Shown here: in pieces, positions 13,401 through 26,200 of the stretch
Layout of the letters: the number at the start of each line of letters is the position of its first letter
Position numbering within the stretch: the stretch's first letter is position 1
Source of the DNA: Ampullaceana balthica
Taxonomy: Eukaryota; Mollusca; Gastropoda; Lymnaeidae
Reading direction: 5' to 3'
Length of the DNA: 64,000 nucleotides
NCBI GenBank assembly: GCA_944989445.1
Contig: CALYLW010000497.1
Location: forward strand, 124,001 to 188,000
Program-made: the position numbers and the translations under genes
Notes under the pieces: model-generated
Told to the model about the DNA's origin: nothing
The model's database searches: none
What the model saw: the letters and a program-made list of their open reading frames with translations, nothing else

Positions 13401-16400
13401 TTATGTGTGTTTTAAAACAAAAGTCGAAAACTAAACTTATACAAACAAATTACAGATATTAAACAAAATAATTCTCGATAAAGATAGGATTGCTGACATT
13501 AAGTGCACTGTGATTGAAACAGATAGAAATTGTGAAATTACTTACGCTTAGCCATAGTATAGATCTAGTAACCGCGTAATAGTAATTAGTGTGATATACT
13601 AGATCTAGATATTCATATTAGGATTTTGGTTAAAAATATATCATGATCTGAGTAAATAATAGATATCTATCCCCAACTATTAAAGTATTGTAAAAGTTTT
13701 TAATGGGGGATACTTTTAAGTTAAGGCAGATATAGATCTATGTTTGACAGCAAAATAGCTAGTCTAGATTCTAAGTAAGGGGAAGAGATAAACAAAATGA
13801 CCATTCGATTCAAAACTTTGACAAGGCCCTGTATCTTTATAAATCAACATATTTTCTTAAAAACGGTCATAAAACGTCAAGAAAAGTATGAAGATTCATT
13901 CCAGTTATTAATTTAATTTTGTCTCCTATTTCCTTGGACATGCTTCTGCAAATGATATCATGATTCACTTGAGGTCTTTCATTGAGAAAGCGGGAAGTCA
14001 AAAGATTTTGCAGCTATCTATGGATGGACCAAATGTTAACTGGAAAGTGTTTAAGAAATTGTGCAAAGAAATGGAGGATGATAATGGAATGAGTTTACCG
14101 AAAGTTAAATTTTTACTTGTCGAATATATACTTTTACTTGTCCGAATAATAACTTTTACTTGTCAGTTGGATGGTAGGATTTTTTGGTGGCTGGTAGGAT
14201 TTTTTTGGACCAGATTTGGGTGGACACCCTGTATATTATAGAAATACTGAGCTGTTAAAAAAATATCTGAAGAAATCAATACTGAAAAAGTAAAAGGTTT
14301 TAATGTATTTAATACCTCTAACTTATCCTCCCTTCCACATGCCAAAATTTAAACACTCTAGCAGAGCCTAATAATATTGTTGTTTTTTGTATTAAATTCA
14401 TCAGTGTTTCACAGGTTTATTCTTTTGATGATTATGAAAAAATGGTTCTGGTTTTAATAAACTGTTGTTAAATCATAAATGTGTTCTCACCTTTTCCTAT
14501 AAATGACATTTCAGTGAGGTCGACTTTGTGTGTTATGACATTCTTCCAAGACATCATGGCGTTGTTCGTTACAGAGTGGGTAAGTGTCCATATCTTTTGG
14601 TTGACATTCAATCAGCAACTGGAATAAGGATGATCATGAGAGTCATCTTATAATAGAAATTTATTTTTAAGTTATGCTTAAAATTTTAAATTATCATTTT
14701 GTTGATGACTTAACAAACATTAAATATAAACATTTATGGGATTTCTATGTTTGTAATTGCATAAGTGGCTTTGTATTCACTTTATAAATTAAAAATGCAG
14801 CTAGATTAATAGGAAAAAGTCCATTAATCTCATTTGTCTTTTATATGATCGTTTTTTTCTTTCATACTCACACATTTTAAACAATTTAGTAATGTAGAGA
14901 TTTGTGTTTACTTAAATTTTTGTTGATACAAAATTTTTTCAATCTTCTTCCTCTTATGAATTTTTCAAAGTTATCAATGATTATTGTCCTTTTTTCAGGC
15001 AAGCCTTCAAGATTAACACCCGAAGAACTTGCTGATCCCCAGTTTATGACAGTGAAGTTCAGAGAAGTTTGCAGTTGGCAGTCATTTACATTTAACCGCA
15101 ATGACACGGACTGGAAATATGAAGTCTTGATAAGTGAGTGAAACACTGTCTCATTAATGTTCAGGAAGGTGTTATTAAATTAGATGTCCTCTGTATTAAA
15201 ACAGAGATATGACATGATGTTTAACAGTTTTAATAAATGATTAATACTTGATGAACTAATAAAGAAAAATATTTTTTGTTTTAATTTCCAACAAATTATT
15301 TTGAACACAAATTTAAGTAGCAAAAATAACAACTAATATTTATGAATATAAAAATTTAAAGTCCATTTCAATATTTATTTGTGCAAACATTTACCTGTAC
15401 AGGAAAAAAGTTTTAAAATTGATATTTTCCAGAAAGTTCTTTGAAGTGTAAAGATTTTAATTTCTTAAACATTAAGTTCTTTTTTGTGTGTATGTGTGCT
15501 TGTTTTGTTTTATTTAATTATTGTAAATCCCTAACTTAACTGTAATGTGCAGCATTTTCAACAGGGGGGGGGGAGTTTTATAATACTCATCTTATTAAGG
15601 TTGTTAACGGTTAACAGGTTAACTGGTCCTCAGATCAGGACTGGTCCCGTTTTTTCAGGACCGGTTAACCGTAACTTCGGTATTAGCTTATTACCCCAGA
15701 GTTAATTTTTTGTTGTGTTACAGCAGAATACCAGAGCCAATAAGCGAGCGACGGTGACATCAAAGCGTTTTCTTAATATTCCGTTATATAAATAATATAA
15801 AAATACACGTCATCACTGTTAATAGAGTTAGGCTGGTGAAAGATTATTTTTTTAAAAATTCGCTTAGTTGCCGAAGCATAGTACGACACAAAAAGTAACA
15901 CAGCATGGCGGTATGTCAAAATTTGAATAACGGTCAAAGCAGCGAGTGTTACTATTTATATTACAATAGGAAAGATATGGCTATCAGACAGATTATTGGT
16001 CTTCAAATTCGATTTCGGTCGTATATCGACAGTTTTCCTGATAAGTACATGCACATCAAAGGCATTTGACTTAAAATTACCAAATTGATATAAAATTTGA
16101 TGTTTTCTAAAAATTTAATTCGTGTGTGTTGGAAAAGGAGCAGAGCGCATAAGTGCTGAACACAAACGGTGGTGACGTCACGTGCGCTTTCATGTCATCA
16201 TGAGGCGAATATTTGATACATTCTCTTATTTGTTCTAAAAAAATTTATGAAAAATACGGATCGCACAGTAAAATGATCTTTTTTTTCAATGGTTAACCGG
16301 ACCTCAAAAACGAACTGACTTGACAACATTTGATAATTATATGCCATTTTAATACTTAAAATACTTAAAAATTGAATTGAATATATTATTCATTAAGGTT

Positions 16401-18027
16401 TACAACTTTGTTGGGACGAATTAAAAAAAAATGTAATCTGTTAAAATTATTATAATTTTTTTTTAATTCGCTGTTTTGACGGCATCGGGGCAGAGAGCGG
16501 AACACTAGTGTCAGTACATCACCGGCGCTTTGATGTCGAATCAGACGACGCGAGGCGAACATTTGATGCATTCTCTTGTTTGGTTACAAAACATTGTAAA
16601 AATACGGACCGACGGTTAACTGGTCTTTTTTTTAACGGTTAACGTTTCCTTAAAAACGAGCGGTGTTAACAACCTTAAATCATACAACAATAAAAAGTAC
16701 TTAAAAGAACACAAAATTCATAAAAATCTTGACTTGATTGCATTTTATTAGTGGACCCTCCATCTCCTGTGGCCTGTCCGATCGGAGGCAGATACAGTTT
16801 TGTTCAGAACGCAAATGGCAACCTTGAGAAGTACCAGACTAGGATCCGGGGTGTGACTGACAGGCCCCGCAACTCCATCAGCTGTAGAATTGTTGTGTCA
16901 GAGTTTAAATCCTGCAGCCAGGACAGGTCGAAAATAGAAGTCGATGAAGAGTATTGCGAGAGTGTGGATTACAGGGGCAGACCGTTGGGAGAATACGGTG
17001 AGCTTTGATAAGCTTTACTGATAAAATTCCATTGCTCATTTTATTCAAGGCTTGTATATTTTGTTTTAACATCCCAGATGTCCCTTTGTATTTGTTGCAA
17101 TTGGTTATAGGATCATTATAATTAATTTAAAAAATTTTGTTAAATGTTTACAGATGAACCTGATCATATCCTCACTTGTGTGGGTTTCTGGATGGAGGAC
17201 ATGAAGTCGTACATGATCACTTATGATGAGGAGGATGCCATTTCCAGGTTCCGTTGTTGGGCAAGTGTGGTCTTTATAAATGTCAATTTTGTTGTCATGC
17301 ACCTGAAATAGGCGCATATCCAGTTTTGATCAATTTGACAAATATGCTCTGAAAACTTCTTAGGTTAAGCTATTAACATTACTAATTAGGTACTCTAAGT
17401 GGTAGTTAAGAGACTGAATATTTTCAAAATTTTCGGTGTGCTTAACCATTATTGATTGTGTATGACGAAGTGGAGTAAATATTTACTGTTTATGAGAGTT
17501 TTCAAAAATAGTGTTGTTACTGATTTTTTAAAAAGTAGTTATCTCTTAATGTGAGAAATTTATTTTAGAGTTCTTAATTTTGCTGTAATAATTTTCACAG
17601 GTGTTTGAGCGCATTAGCTGGACAGATCTCTCATTGTCAAGAAGCCAGACAGCTCGCTGTAGGCGTGAACAGAATTCAAGGAGTTACATGATTGAGGGAA
17701 CTGGACTGAACATGAAACTGACAGAAAGTGAAAGGCTGTGTAAGAAATGCCTTTTTTTCATAATTCTTTTTTATTATAATCATTTTAAAAATGGTATTTT
17801 GAACTATCAGCTTGTATAACAATGTACACTGCGTTCCGACATTGATTTTGACGATGGTGTTTATCTCACTAGATGATGACTGCCCTCAGCGCTTTGATCC
17901 TGGGCTCAACCCCTACCTGAAACCAACAGTCATCTATGTCTTGAGTGGATGCCAACGGCCTGTTCTATCGCTGGCTGTTGTGTTGAACACATTAATAGTG
18001 CTTCTGGTGACGTGCTTGTTAAACTGA
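7454..18027 (+). CDS. Secreted/GPI-type cysteine-rich protein, uncharacterised invertebrate family (paralogue A, 14 exons)
   Basis: Exons: 7454-7529, 8865-9060, 9326-9396, 9721-9810, 9961-10170, 10569-10684, 12311-12431, 12832-13057, 14515-14579, 14999-15133, 16752-16997, 17154-17260, 17601-17739, 17873-18027. They total 1953 bp, one open frame of 650 residues plus stop. Introns are GT-AG except intron 12, which is GC-AG. Residues 1-26 form a signal peptide. The mature part has four cysteine-led segments with a G-x-W or G-x-Y start: C32 (W39-G-D-W), C153 (W157-E-G-V-Y), C305 (S312-G-E-W-Y) and C444 (G447-G-R-Y). There is a CxxC at 96-99 and there are several N-glycosylation sequons (NTT, NVS, NDT). 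The C-terminus (about 624-650) is a small-residue S-G followed by a hydrophobic tail, suggesting a GPI signal or a short membrane anchor. I recall this layout from the Pfam DUF7042-7045 group, but could not verify it. Function is unknown; a surface or extracellular role is inferred. It lies in tandem with a paralogue at 23250-30213. Confidence 0.9.
8467..8636. mobile_element. hAT-type MITE in intron 1 of paralogue A
   Basis: Ends CAGTGGTGGCGAAT and ATTCGCCATTACTG-like inverted termini. It is flanked by CACTAGAC on both sides (8459-8466 and 8637-8644), an exact 8-bp duplication. Non-coding, 170 bp. Confidence 0.85.
10261..10410. repeat. 26-bp minisatellite, 6 copies, in intron 5 of paralogue A
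   Basis: Unit TGCTTGCTGATTGGGTTGGC plus AATACA. Copies start at 10261, 10287, 10313, 10339, 10365 and 10391 and are almost identical, implying recent expansion. It lies between exons 5 and 6. Confidence 0.95.
10861..11190 (-). pseudogene. OTU-like cysteine protease domain fragment in intron 6 of paralogue A
   Basis: The minus strand is open from about 11190 to 10861. It reads like the middle of an OTU domain: V-A-L-Q-F-G-N, then F-V-S-Q-H-W-G-N-F-S-D-V-L, then P-Q-Q-Y-A-H-Y-M and G-V-Y-G-G-E-A-E-I-V-A-M-S-E. In OTU enzymes the matching segment is normally W-G-G-E; here it is Y-G-G-E. The catalytic Asp/Cys end is not seen upstream because a stop precedes the open frame. OTU domains are common passengers of large eukaryotic transposons, so an old mobile-element relic is likely. 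Confidence 0.5.
13109..14231. mobile_element. hAT-like transposon with transposase remnant, intron 8 of paralogue A
   Basis: Begins CAGGGTGTCCACC and ends GGTGGACACCCTG, a 13-bp perfect inverted repeat. The flanks (CATATATT and TATATTAT) do not give a clean 8-bp duplication. The left subterminal region repeats GGTCGGATAA several times. The right part encodes on the plus strand, at about 13960-14105, L-Q-L-S-M-D-G-P-N-V-N-W-K, a string I recall from hAT-like transposases. Most of the transposase is missing. Confidence 0.7.
15597..16676. mobile_element. Inverted-repeat DNA element in intron 10 of paralogue A
   Basis: Starts AAGGTTGTTAAC and ends GTTAACAACCTT, a perfect 12-bp inversion. Next to each end are repeated GGTTAAC motifs and an ACTGGTCC motif. 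The same terminus with changes recurs near 37075 and 48295. No transposase is recognised inside; the superfamily is unclear. Confidence 0.65.
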
Positions 18028-19337
18028 GCTGTGGAAGGATGTGTAGACGTGACAAATGGTTGCATGAGAATGGAACAAGTGATGACATGGTGTATACTTG
18101 TATGTGTAAATAGAAAAAAAGGGAGATGATTATTATAGCTGTGTGTTTTGAAATTTCATTGACGAAAATTACTTTTCATTGTATATTAAGTCGTTTTAAT
18201 AGAACTTAGGATTATTTCTGTTGAATTTAAGATAATGTTATTCCATTTTCTTCACACATTCCTCTGTACAAAGATAAAGCTCAAATATGAGAACATTTTA
18301 TTATTACTATCTCTAAAATGATTTGACCTGTTGAGAAATCTAATTTTATGAGTAGAATGTTCAATGACATTGTTCATGCCAATGATGTACAGTGTAAATA
18401 TTTTATAATTTTTAAAGATTTATAATTGTCATGCCCAAAGCTGGATTGGATCTGAAACTGTATTATACATATTAAATAATCACTTTTAATTTTTTGTATC
18501 AATTATCTTTATTTTTAAATATTTATTCTGTTCATTTTCTGTATGGCCTATTAGTTCAAAACATATTTAATAAGCGTTTTTACTTTATACAAGGTATATG
18601 GTATGTGTACATGGTGTGTACGTGACTACATATTATAAATAGTCTTGTGCTCAGCTGTCAGTACCAATAGATACTCATTAATCTTCTCCTATTTTTGTTT
18701 TTTGAGCCCTCATATACTTGTAATCTCTTTTTCTATTTATAATTTTTAAAATCCTTGTTCCCTAATAGAATTCTGTCATAGGGTGTCTGAAATCGTTTAA
18801 TTGCATAATTTAAGTATAAAACTTAAAATTTATCAAAATAATATTTTTGATATGGTTACAAGTGTGAAACACAACAGGGATGTTTTATTCTTACAAAAAA
18901 TGATTTTTCAGGTTTGTAAAAAAAGTTATTTTATGAAGTATAAACTTGGGATGCTAAAGATTAAGAGTAGTAGTTCTGAATATTAACTCTCAATTTCTAC
19001 CAAAACCAATTAGAAACTGAAAGAAGCTTCAAAAAGGAACTCTTAAAGCTACTATGCTTGACACATTCATGTCTATTGCCTCCTCCCTTGTATCCTCCTG
19101 TCCCTAATAACATCACTGAGTAGCCCTAGTGACCAGCGAAGTATCTTTCAATGAGGAGCCATAATAATTAATACCTCGACGGTGAGCTCTTAAGCTAAAG
19201 ATAATGAAGGATGAGGGAAGCACTTTAAGCCCTTGTGTTATTGCCAGTTTTTTGTTATCTGGTCCTTTTGAATGGAAAAGAACCTTAAACTGATGTCTAT
19301 TAAATGTTTATTTTTATGGTTTAATTGATGTCCTGAG
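18028..19337 (+). other. 3' UTR and downstream region of paralogue A
   Basis: AT-rich, no further exon seen. Candidate polyadenylation hexamers are ATTAAA at 18471-18476 and, much farther, AATAAA at 19915-19920; sequence alone does not decide between them. Confidence 0.35.
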
Positions 19338-19519
19338 CGACGTTCCCTCTAACTCTATGGTTTGTTGGTCCGTGTCCAAAGTGAAAAAACTAGTGTGCAA
19401 AGTTGCACAGCATCTATTTTTTGTGCTACATTTTAAAAAATTTGCTGCGCTGTAATTCTAAACTGTTGTGCGGCGTCTGTCAGATATCTGCACGACCACA
19501 CAGTTTATAGGGAACATTG
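19338..19519. mobile_element. hAT-type MITE, 182 bp
   Basis: Begins CGACGTTCCCTCTAA and ends TTATAGGGAACATTG, imperfect inverted termini. The flanking octamers GTCCTGAG (19330-19337) and TTCCTGAG (19520-19527) match at 7 of 8 positions, fitting an aged hAT duplication. Confidence 0.7.
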
Positions 19520-22500
19520 TTCCTGAGTATCCTGAATATACTGCCATCGTTTTCTTTTTTTTCTCTCCCTTGTTTCAAAACAGAAAAAAAAGTTGGATTA
19601 AAAAATATTTTTGTAAAGGATTTATTCAAACTACTTTGGTAGTGATTAAAACTTATCATACTTGACTGAATTTAAAAAAAAATATGCAAAATATGTCACC
19701 TGTAATTAAGTTACTGTAATATATTTGTAAACATGCTTAAAATTATTTGTTAGCTGCGTGCATTTTAAATGGAGTTACGTGCCTTTTAGCTCTGCATATC
19801 ATTATCATTTGTCCCACATTTAAAAAATACTTGAGTGTGATTAGTTCACATCATCGCCTGTGTGTGAAGAAGATGAATTGATTTTTGTAGATATGAATGT
19901 TGAAAAGAATATGTAATAAAAACTTTACAATTAAACATTCCTTCAAAACATGGAACATTCCAATTTTTCACAAGCTGGGTTTTTATTAATAACTTTATCT
20001 TTTAACGAATTATTACTACAATTATTCTCCAAGTATCTTATTACCACTTCTATAACAACTCTACCAACACGCATTTTCTCTTTAAAGCTTTTGCCAACAC
20101 CCGGGCAACCAGCCCCATCTGCTGGTCAGGGTGACCCGTCAAAACGGCCCGGACAAAAAGGAACCGCTGGTCAGTACCATTCAACATTGTCTGAATGTGG
20201 TACTCTCTCACCATCCTAACCCCGACCTATCCAACACCCTGGCTATTTTTATCGCCGCTTAAATTCTTGTTCTTTTCACTACAATTATTCTAGAGTACGA
20301 ATTTAATATTAGCAAAGACATAAACTGGAATTCATTATGAGTTTTTGAGCATACAGTTTATATTTTTGAAACTGGTTTTTACATTAAGTTATAAATAAAA
20401 GGCATTTTTGTTAGGAAGGTATTTGTAATATCAAAAATCACTTGTGTGTACCTTATACTATAGAAACTTTGAGGTTATCGACCATGCATGGTTTTCAGAT
20501 ATTTTAACTGTTGCGACCATTTAGGTCTTGTAAATGTAAATAAATCAAAATGCTGATTGGTTGCAATGCTATTTTTTTTTAATGAGTAAATTTAAGGAGC
20601 TGCTATATGTCATGAAACTCTACGATGATAGTTTGAAATTTATTTTAAAGTGCTATTATAATTAGAATAACCAACCAGCTTTAGGCCTTGAAAAACTAAT
20701 ACTGTTATATTTTTTGCTGTGAGGATTTTAGTGTTTCATAAATTTTAAAAATCTTATAGCAAAAACTACCTGTGAAATGGGAGACTAATTATTACCCCTT
20801 ATAGATATTTTATATTTTAAGTGTAATGTACAAATTTGAAAATATATAATTTTGTGTCTGAAATTGAATTTTTTTTAATTTAAAAAAAAATAAATAAAAA
20901 AATAATTGTTTTTTTTTAAATAACAAAATGTGGATGAATCATCCAGACTGGCTTTTTTTTCAGGCAAGACAATTTTTTTCTCTTTAAAAAAAAACAAACA
21001 TTTTGTTCCACTTGAATGACTCAAAAATTATTTCACCATTATCTCGAATAAAAATAGAATTTAAAAAAATAATTTAAAATAAACATAAATTGACTGCATT
21101 GAATAGGAAAACTATAAATATAGATTTCAGTGTTACATAGTTTACCGGACCGTGCTATAGATCTAATATAGCAACAAAGAATAGTTGCAGAGAGTATTTT
21201 TTATCTTCACCATGTCTGCCCATGCACGTTGGATCTGAATAAAATGCTTGAAGCTCAAGTCAACTCTAAATATATATATATTTATTTGGTTCTTGATTTT
21301 GGCATGTAAGGGAAATGCAATAAACAAGCTTATTTTTTAAAGATTTGAATCACAGATCATGGATAATATATGCAAGCAATCATTTATAACAAATTTTATA
21401 CTTGAAGCTGAGAGGAAAATTTTGAAATACTACTGACTTGTGTATTTATTGTTCAAACCATGCCTTAAAATACCTTGAGGCTGTTAATAAAAATACTGTA
21501 TTATCTTTTTAAAATATTAAAATCGATTAAACTCATTTGATTTGAGCTCACTTCAATACTATTTTCTAATGCGTCCATGCTCAGTCACAAAATTAATTAA
21601 AAGGAAATATTTACTATTAATGGAGATGAAGAAATTTATTTACATTTCCAAAAAGTTGACATGAATGACTCCATGATCAAGTCATTGCCGCACCTGTCCA
21701 AAAAAAATCCACCAGAATCACAAAGATGACATGAAACCACATTGAATGTCCGGCAACTACAACATCGTACACACCATGTTAACTACTATCTTTCACCGCT
21801 GGCTATCACTAGAAAGTACTTGACCCAATTAAATATGAATTTAAGTACGAACCTAAAAAGTCTGAAGTTGAAGTAGTCGTCTGTCTGCCGCTTTGTTGAT
21901 TTTTGTTTTTAATGGACCTCACCAGCTGAAGCAGAATGTCTACGGGTGGTCCCATTTAAACTGCATGCAGTCAGCGGACTCGCGATACTGTTATCTTAAA
22001 TTCGTTATTGATGTCAACACAGCAAAGAACACTTGAACCCCCCGCTTCCACCTCACCCCCCAAGCCACCAAAGAGTTCACCAATATCTTCACCAATATCA
22101 AGTATCTATTTGTTGTTGTTTTTTTTAAACATTTAAATTTTTTAAAATATTCTAATCAAATTGTTGGGCAACTTAACTCTGATAGTATAAAACAAAATCG
22201 TGTTGTAATAAGCTTGACTCATTTTGGATAATACAAGTCTTCAGCTAGCTTTGAAACGGTGACGTCCTGCTAAACGATGTCACCTTGTACACGGGTAAAT
22301 TCCTAAATCGGGGCCAAATCTGATTAGTTTTTTTCTGGCGCGAGTGCTCCGTTTGGCTCTTTTCAACTTCTGGTTATGGTAAAACATGATTTTTTCCAAA
22401 GTTCGGACTCCACTCAGAAACTCACACTTAGGAGTCTTAAGGTCATTTAATTTTTAATACAAGTGCAAATAGGGGGCACGTTTGTAAAACTTAAGGTAAC

Positions 22501-23249
22501 TAGATTCGTTGCAGCCCAGATGACCGATTAGCTCGCTCCACTTTCCATCAATTTGAAGACACAAAAAATTGGAGTTCCAAAAAGCCTCGGCTATTCCAGA
22601 ATTTCCAACATGTGTTTACTTATATTTACTCGGGATTTCACATAATTTCATTTATTGTATTCTTCTATACAGAAATGTCTTGAAAGATTATTTTTTATTT
22701 TAATTTTTTGGATGTGGATGATTGGATTGGGTGAGATGGAATCCTCAAAACTAATTTGAATCTCGGGGCTACTACCCACGCCATGTTGGTTCCTATCAAT
22801 ACTGGGCCGTTGGAAAGGGTCATTGAGGCCGAGATATGAAATATTGTTATCAATTAGAAGTATTGTGTTGTTGGTCCGCCTGCTATCTTGGTGTGTCTGT
22901 GTCCTTAACTGGGGTCGCAGCCTTGTTCCCAACTAGCACAATATCCAATATGGCGTCAGTTGGAAGAGGACGAGGAAATGCCGTCACGTATTAGTCCTCA
23001 GACTGAATTGATATATGAGATGCCGTTTATTATGCAGTTTTCTTATTATTTTGTGATCAAATTCTTGAAAAACTAAACCCGGTTCATCAAACCAGACCCA
23101 GAAGAAATCAGCTATTATTGTTTTTTGGGGGAAAAAAGGACGTTATGAGAAATGCACGTGTGTTGTTAGTCTATAAATTAATTTCAGCGCTGTACTGAAA
23201 AGCATTATTGTTGATTAATAACAGGAAAAAAATCGAAGTTCTAAAAAAA
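19520..23249. other. Intergenic DNA between the paralogues
   Basis: No gene seen. Strongly AT-rich, with a more GC-rich ~150 bp patch at 20090-20235 of unknown nature. Short open frames, such as one on the minus strand around 22650-22930, lack recognisable domains. The last few hundred bases should hold the promoter and leader of paralogue B. Confidence 0.4.
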
Positions 23250-26200
23250 ATGGAGACAAATATCAGAATTACAATTATACTTTTGTTCTTGTTTCTTTTG
23301 GGGATACCAGGTAAGCATAGTTAAAAACAAGTAACAGTATTTATGTTAAGTTATGAAAATGTGAAGAATAGTTTTTCTTTAGTGCGTGTGAAAGTATGAA
23401 AAGCATCCACAATGTATGCATCTATTACTTTTTTTTTAAAGAAAAAAAGTTACTACAAATTAAAACTCCCCGACTCCCAGAAAGATTGATTGTGACTTAT
23501 TTCGTAGCACCATAATAGTAACTCCTAAAACGAGGAGCGTCACAATGATCATGCACTCAAAGGGTTTTTTCTAAGGGATGGCCACTTTGTATACGCTCCT
23601 TTCCCTTTTCACATAAACAGACCACCAAATCTAGGCGCATCACTAACATATTTTTATAAATTATTTATGGATTCTACAGAAAGATACATTAAATTTTATT
23701 TCTGGAATATTAGCAGAAGAATCAACGTCATTATTGTAATATAACGCAAGTTTCATTCGTATTTGAATTTCCCAATATATCTCCAAATGTTCCGAGTTCG
23801 ACTGCAAGCGTGAACTCTAATCTAAACTTCAATAGATTACCGCAAAATCTACTTTAAAAAAAAATTCGCATTCTGATATCAAAGACACCACCCACACCCC
23901 CACCTTTCTCACTATTACCATTTTTCTAGCTGCTAAGTCGGCCTGCCAGTTCCCTAGCTACTACGATGGCAGTTGGTACCACAGGGATTCGGGATCGGAT
24001 ACCAATCTTATCATCAGTGCCACCTCTGGGACCTGGGGCGGAGACAGGGAGTGTTTCCAAAAAGTCGACCACGAAAAGATTATCACAAGTGACGGGGTCA
24101 ACGCAACAATTCTCCTCAAGACGTAAGCACCTTAAAAATCTTGAAAAATTATGTTTTTCGAATGTGACTTTTTTTTCCCCAATTGGAAATACTTACTTTC
24201 TGTTGATTCTGTAAATATTTATCCATTATTTATCTCTTGAAGAATTATTTTAGACGAAATTTCAGTTGTTATTGCTGCTATAGAAATATTTTTTGTAGCG
24301 ATTTAAAATTTATTTAACATTTAATGTCACCCATTAAAGGAGCTTTTTTACCCGTGGGTCTGGGATAAATACCCACAATACAATACAATATGACGTCACA
24401 AAGCATTAACACCCCCCCTTCTTTAAAGCCGTATTTTCTATACGAAAATGAGCATGTTTCAAATCACATTTTTGTCATTTAAGTATGTATTTAGAATATG
24501 GATGCACTCTTATCTTATCTTATCTGTTTACAGACGCTCCTTCTATACAGAAGATTATTGCGTCCTACGCTTATCTATGGTTTGTGTTTAGTCCTGCATT
24601 TTTATTAGAGATTTAAATGCTGATAAAGTGTTGGTTTTCCTGGATTCTTCAGGCAACCCATTCCACGCTCGAATTCCGGACGGGAAAAAGGAAAACTTGT
24701 ATGTGTTTGTTCTTGCATACGGAATAAGAAAGGTGTTTTTATCCTTATGTCTATCTGAGGGTTGTATTAAGTTATCTTTGTGTTGTATTTCTAAATTAGA
24801 ATTAATTGCTTTATGTATGATTACTACTTTGCTTTTGGTTCTTCTATCCTCTAGTGTTTCAAGGTTTAATGATTTAACTAATGGTGTTATTCTTGTCAGT
24901 TTCGAATATTCTCCAGTAATGAATCTGGCAGCTCTTTTTTGAATTTGTTCTAGTTTATCAATGTTTTCTTTGGTGGATGGGTCCCATACAGAAGATGCAT
25001 ATTCTAGTACAGGTCTCACCAAAGTGAGGTAGCATTTTAGTTTTATATCTCTATTACATTTGTTAAAGTTTCTTTTTATAAAGCCTAAGGTTTTGTTTGA
25101 TTTTTTAATAACTTCATTGACATGGGGATTCCATGATAGTTTCTCATTTATTAAGACTCCTAAGTATTTTGCATCTTTAGTTTGGGTCAGTTCTTTGCCA
25201 TGAATGTAATATTTTGAATTTATTTGTTTCTTTTTCTTTGTTACTCTTAACAGTTGACACTTTTCTGGGTGGAAAGACATACTCCAGTTAGTTTCCCATT
25301 TTATCAATTCATCTAAGTCTTTTTGTAAAATTTTGCTGTCTTGTTCTGATTTAATTGTTCTATAGATTATACAATCATCAGCAAATAACCTAACTTTTGT
25401 ACCTGTTGAGATGTTGTTGGGTAAATCATTTATATAAATTAAAAAGAGTAAGGGACCTAGCACAGTTCCTTGTGGAACTCCTGAGTTAACCTTTATTGGT
25501 GCAGATTTAGATCCATTAATTATTACAGTTTGCTCCCTGCCCAAAAGGAAGTCTTGGATCCAGTGATGTAAGGAACCTGAGATTCCAAAGTAGTTAAGTT
25601 TTTTAAGTAAACTAAGGTGGTGAACTTTGTCAAATGCTTTTGAGAAGTCTAGTAATATTGTATCTATTTGAACATTTTTGTCTAAGCCTTTTGATAGTTC
25701 ATCTATTAAACCTATTACCTAATTGTGTGTGACATGATCTGTTTTTTCTAAAGCCGTGTTGATGTGGGCATAGGGCATTATATTTGTCAAGGTGGTTGAC
25801 TATTCTACTATATATTATGTGTTCTAATATCGTAACACATGCAAAGCGTCATTAAATAAATTGTGAAACAAATATTTAGGTGAAACTTTTATTTAAAGTC
25901 GCGCGTTTTGGTGTGACGTCACATTTCTTAAACATCCCCCCCCCTAGTCACAATCGTCACAAATGTGAGACCCCCCTACCTCCCTTATGTGCATGACGGC
26001 CCCTTATTAGCATTCTGAGCCTTAGAGAAGTAGAATAAGGATATTAATTTTAAAGATGCCGAGTCTTGGTGTCAAGGGTCAGTTTGGTCGATGTTGAATT
26101 GACGTCAGCAAATAAATTCGCTTTGCCGATCCTAGAACTGATTTTTTATATTAAGGGTCATTATTGACAGCGGCAATTTTTTTAAAAAAATCCCTACATT

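Noticed and set aside
20085..20235. GC-richer patch with CCAACACCC at both ends
   Set aside because: Direct, not inverted, and no target duplication or coding frame; not enough to call an element.
24628..24942. 104-codon plus-strand frame, repeated at 59902-60216
   Set aside because: Antisense shadow of the LINE reverse transcriptase C-terminus; conserved only because the LINE copies are alike.
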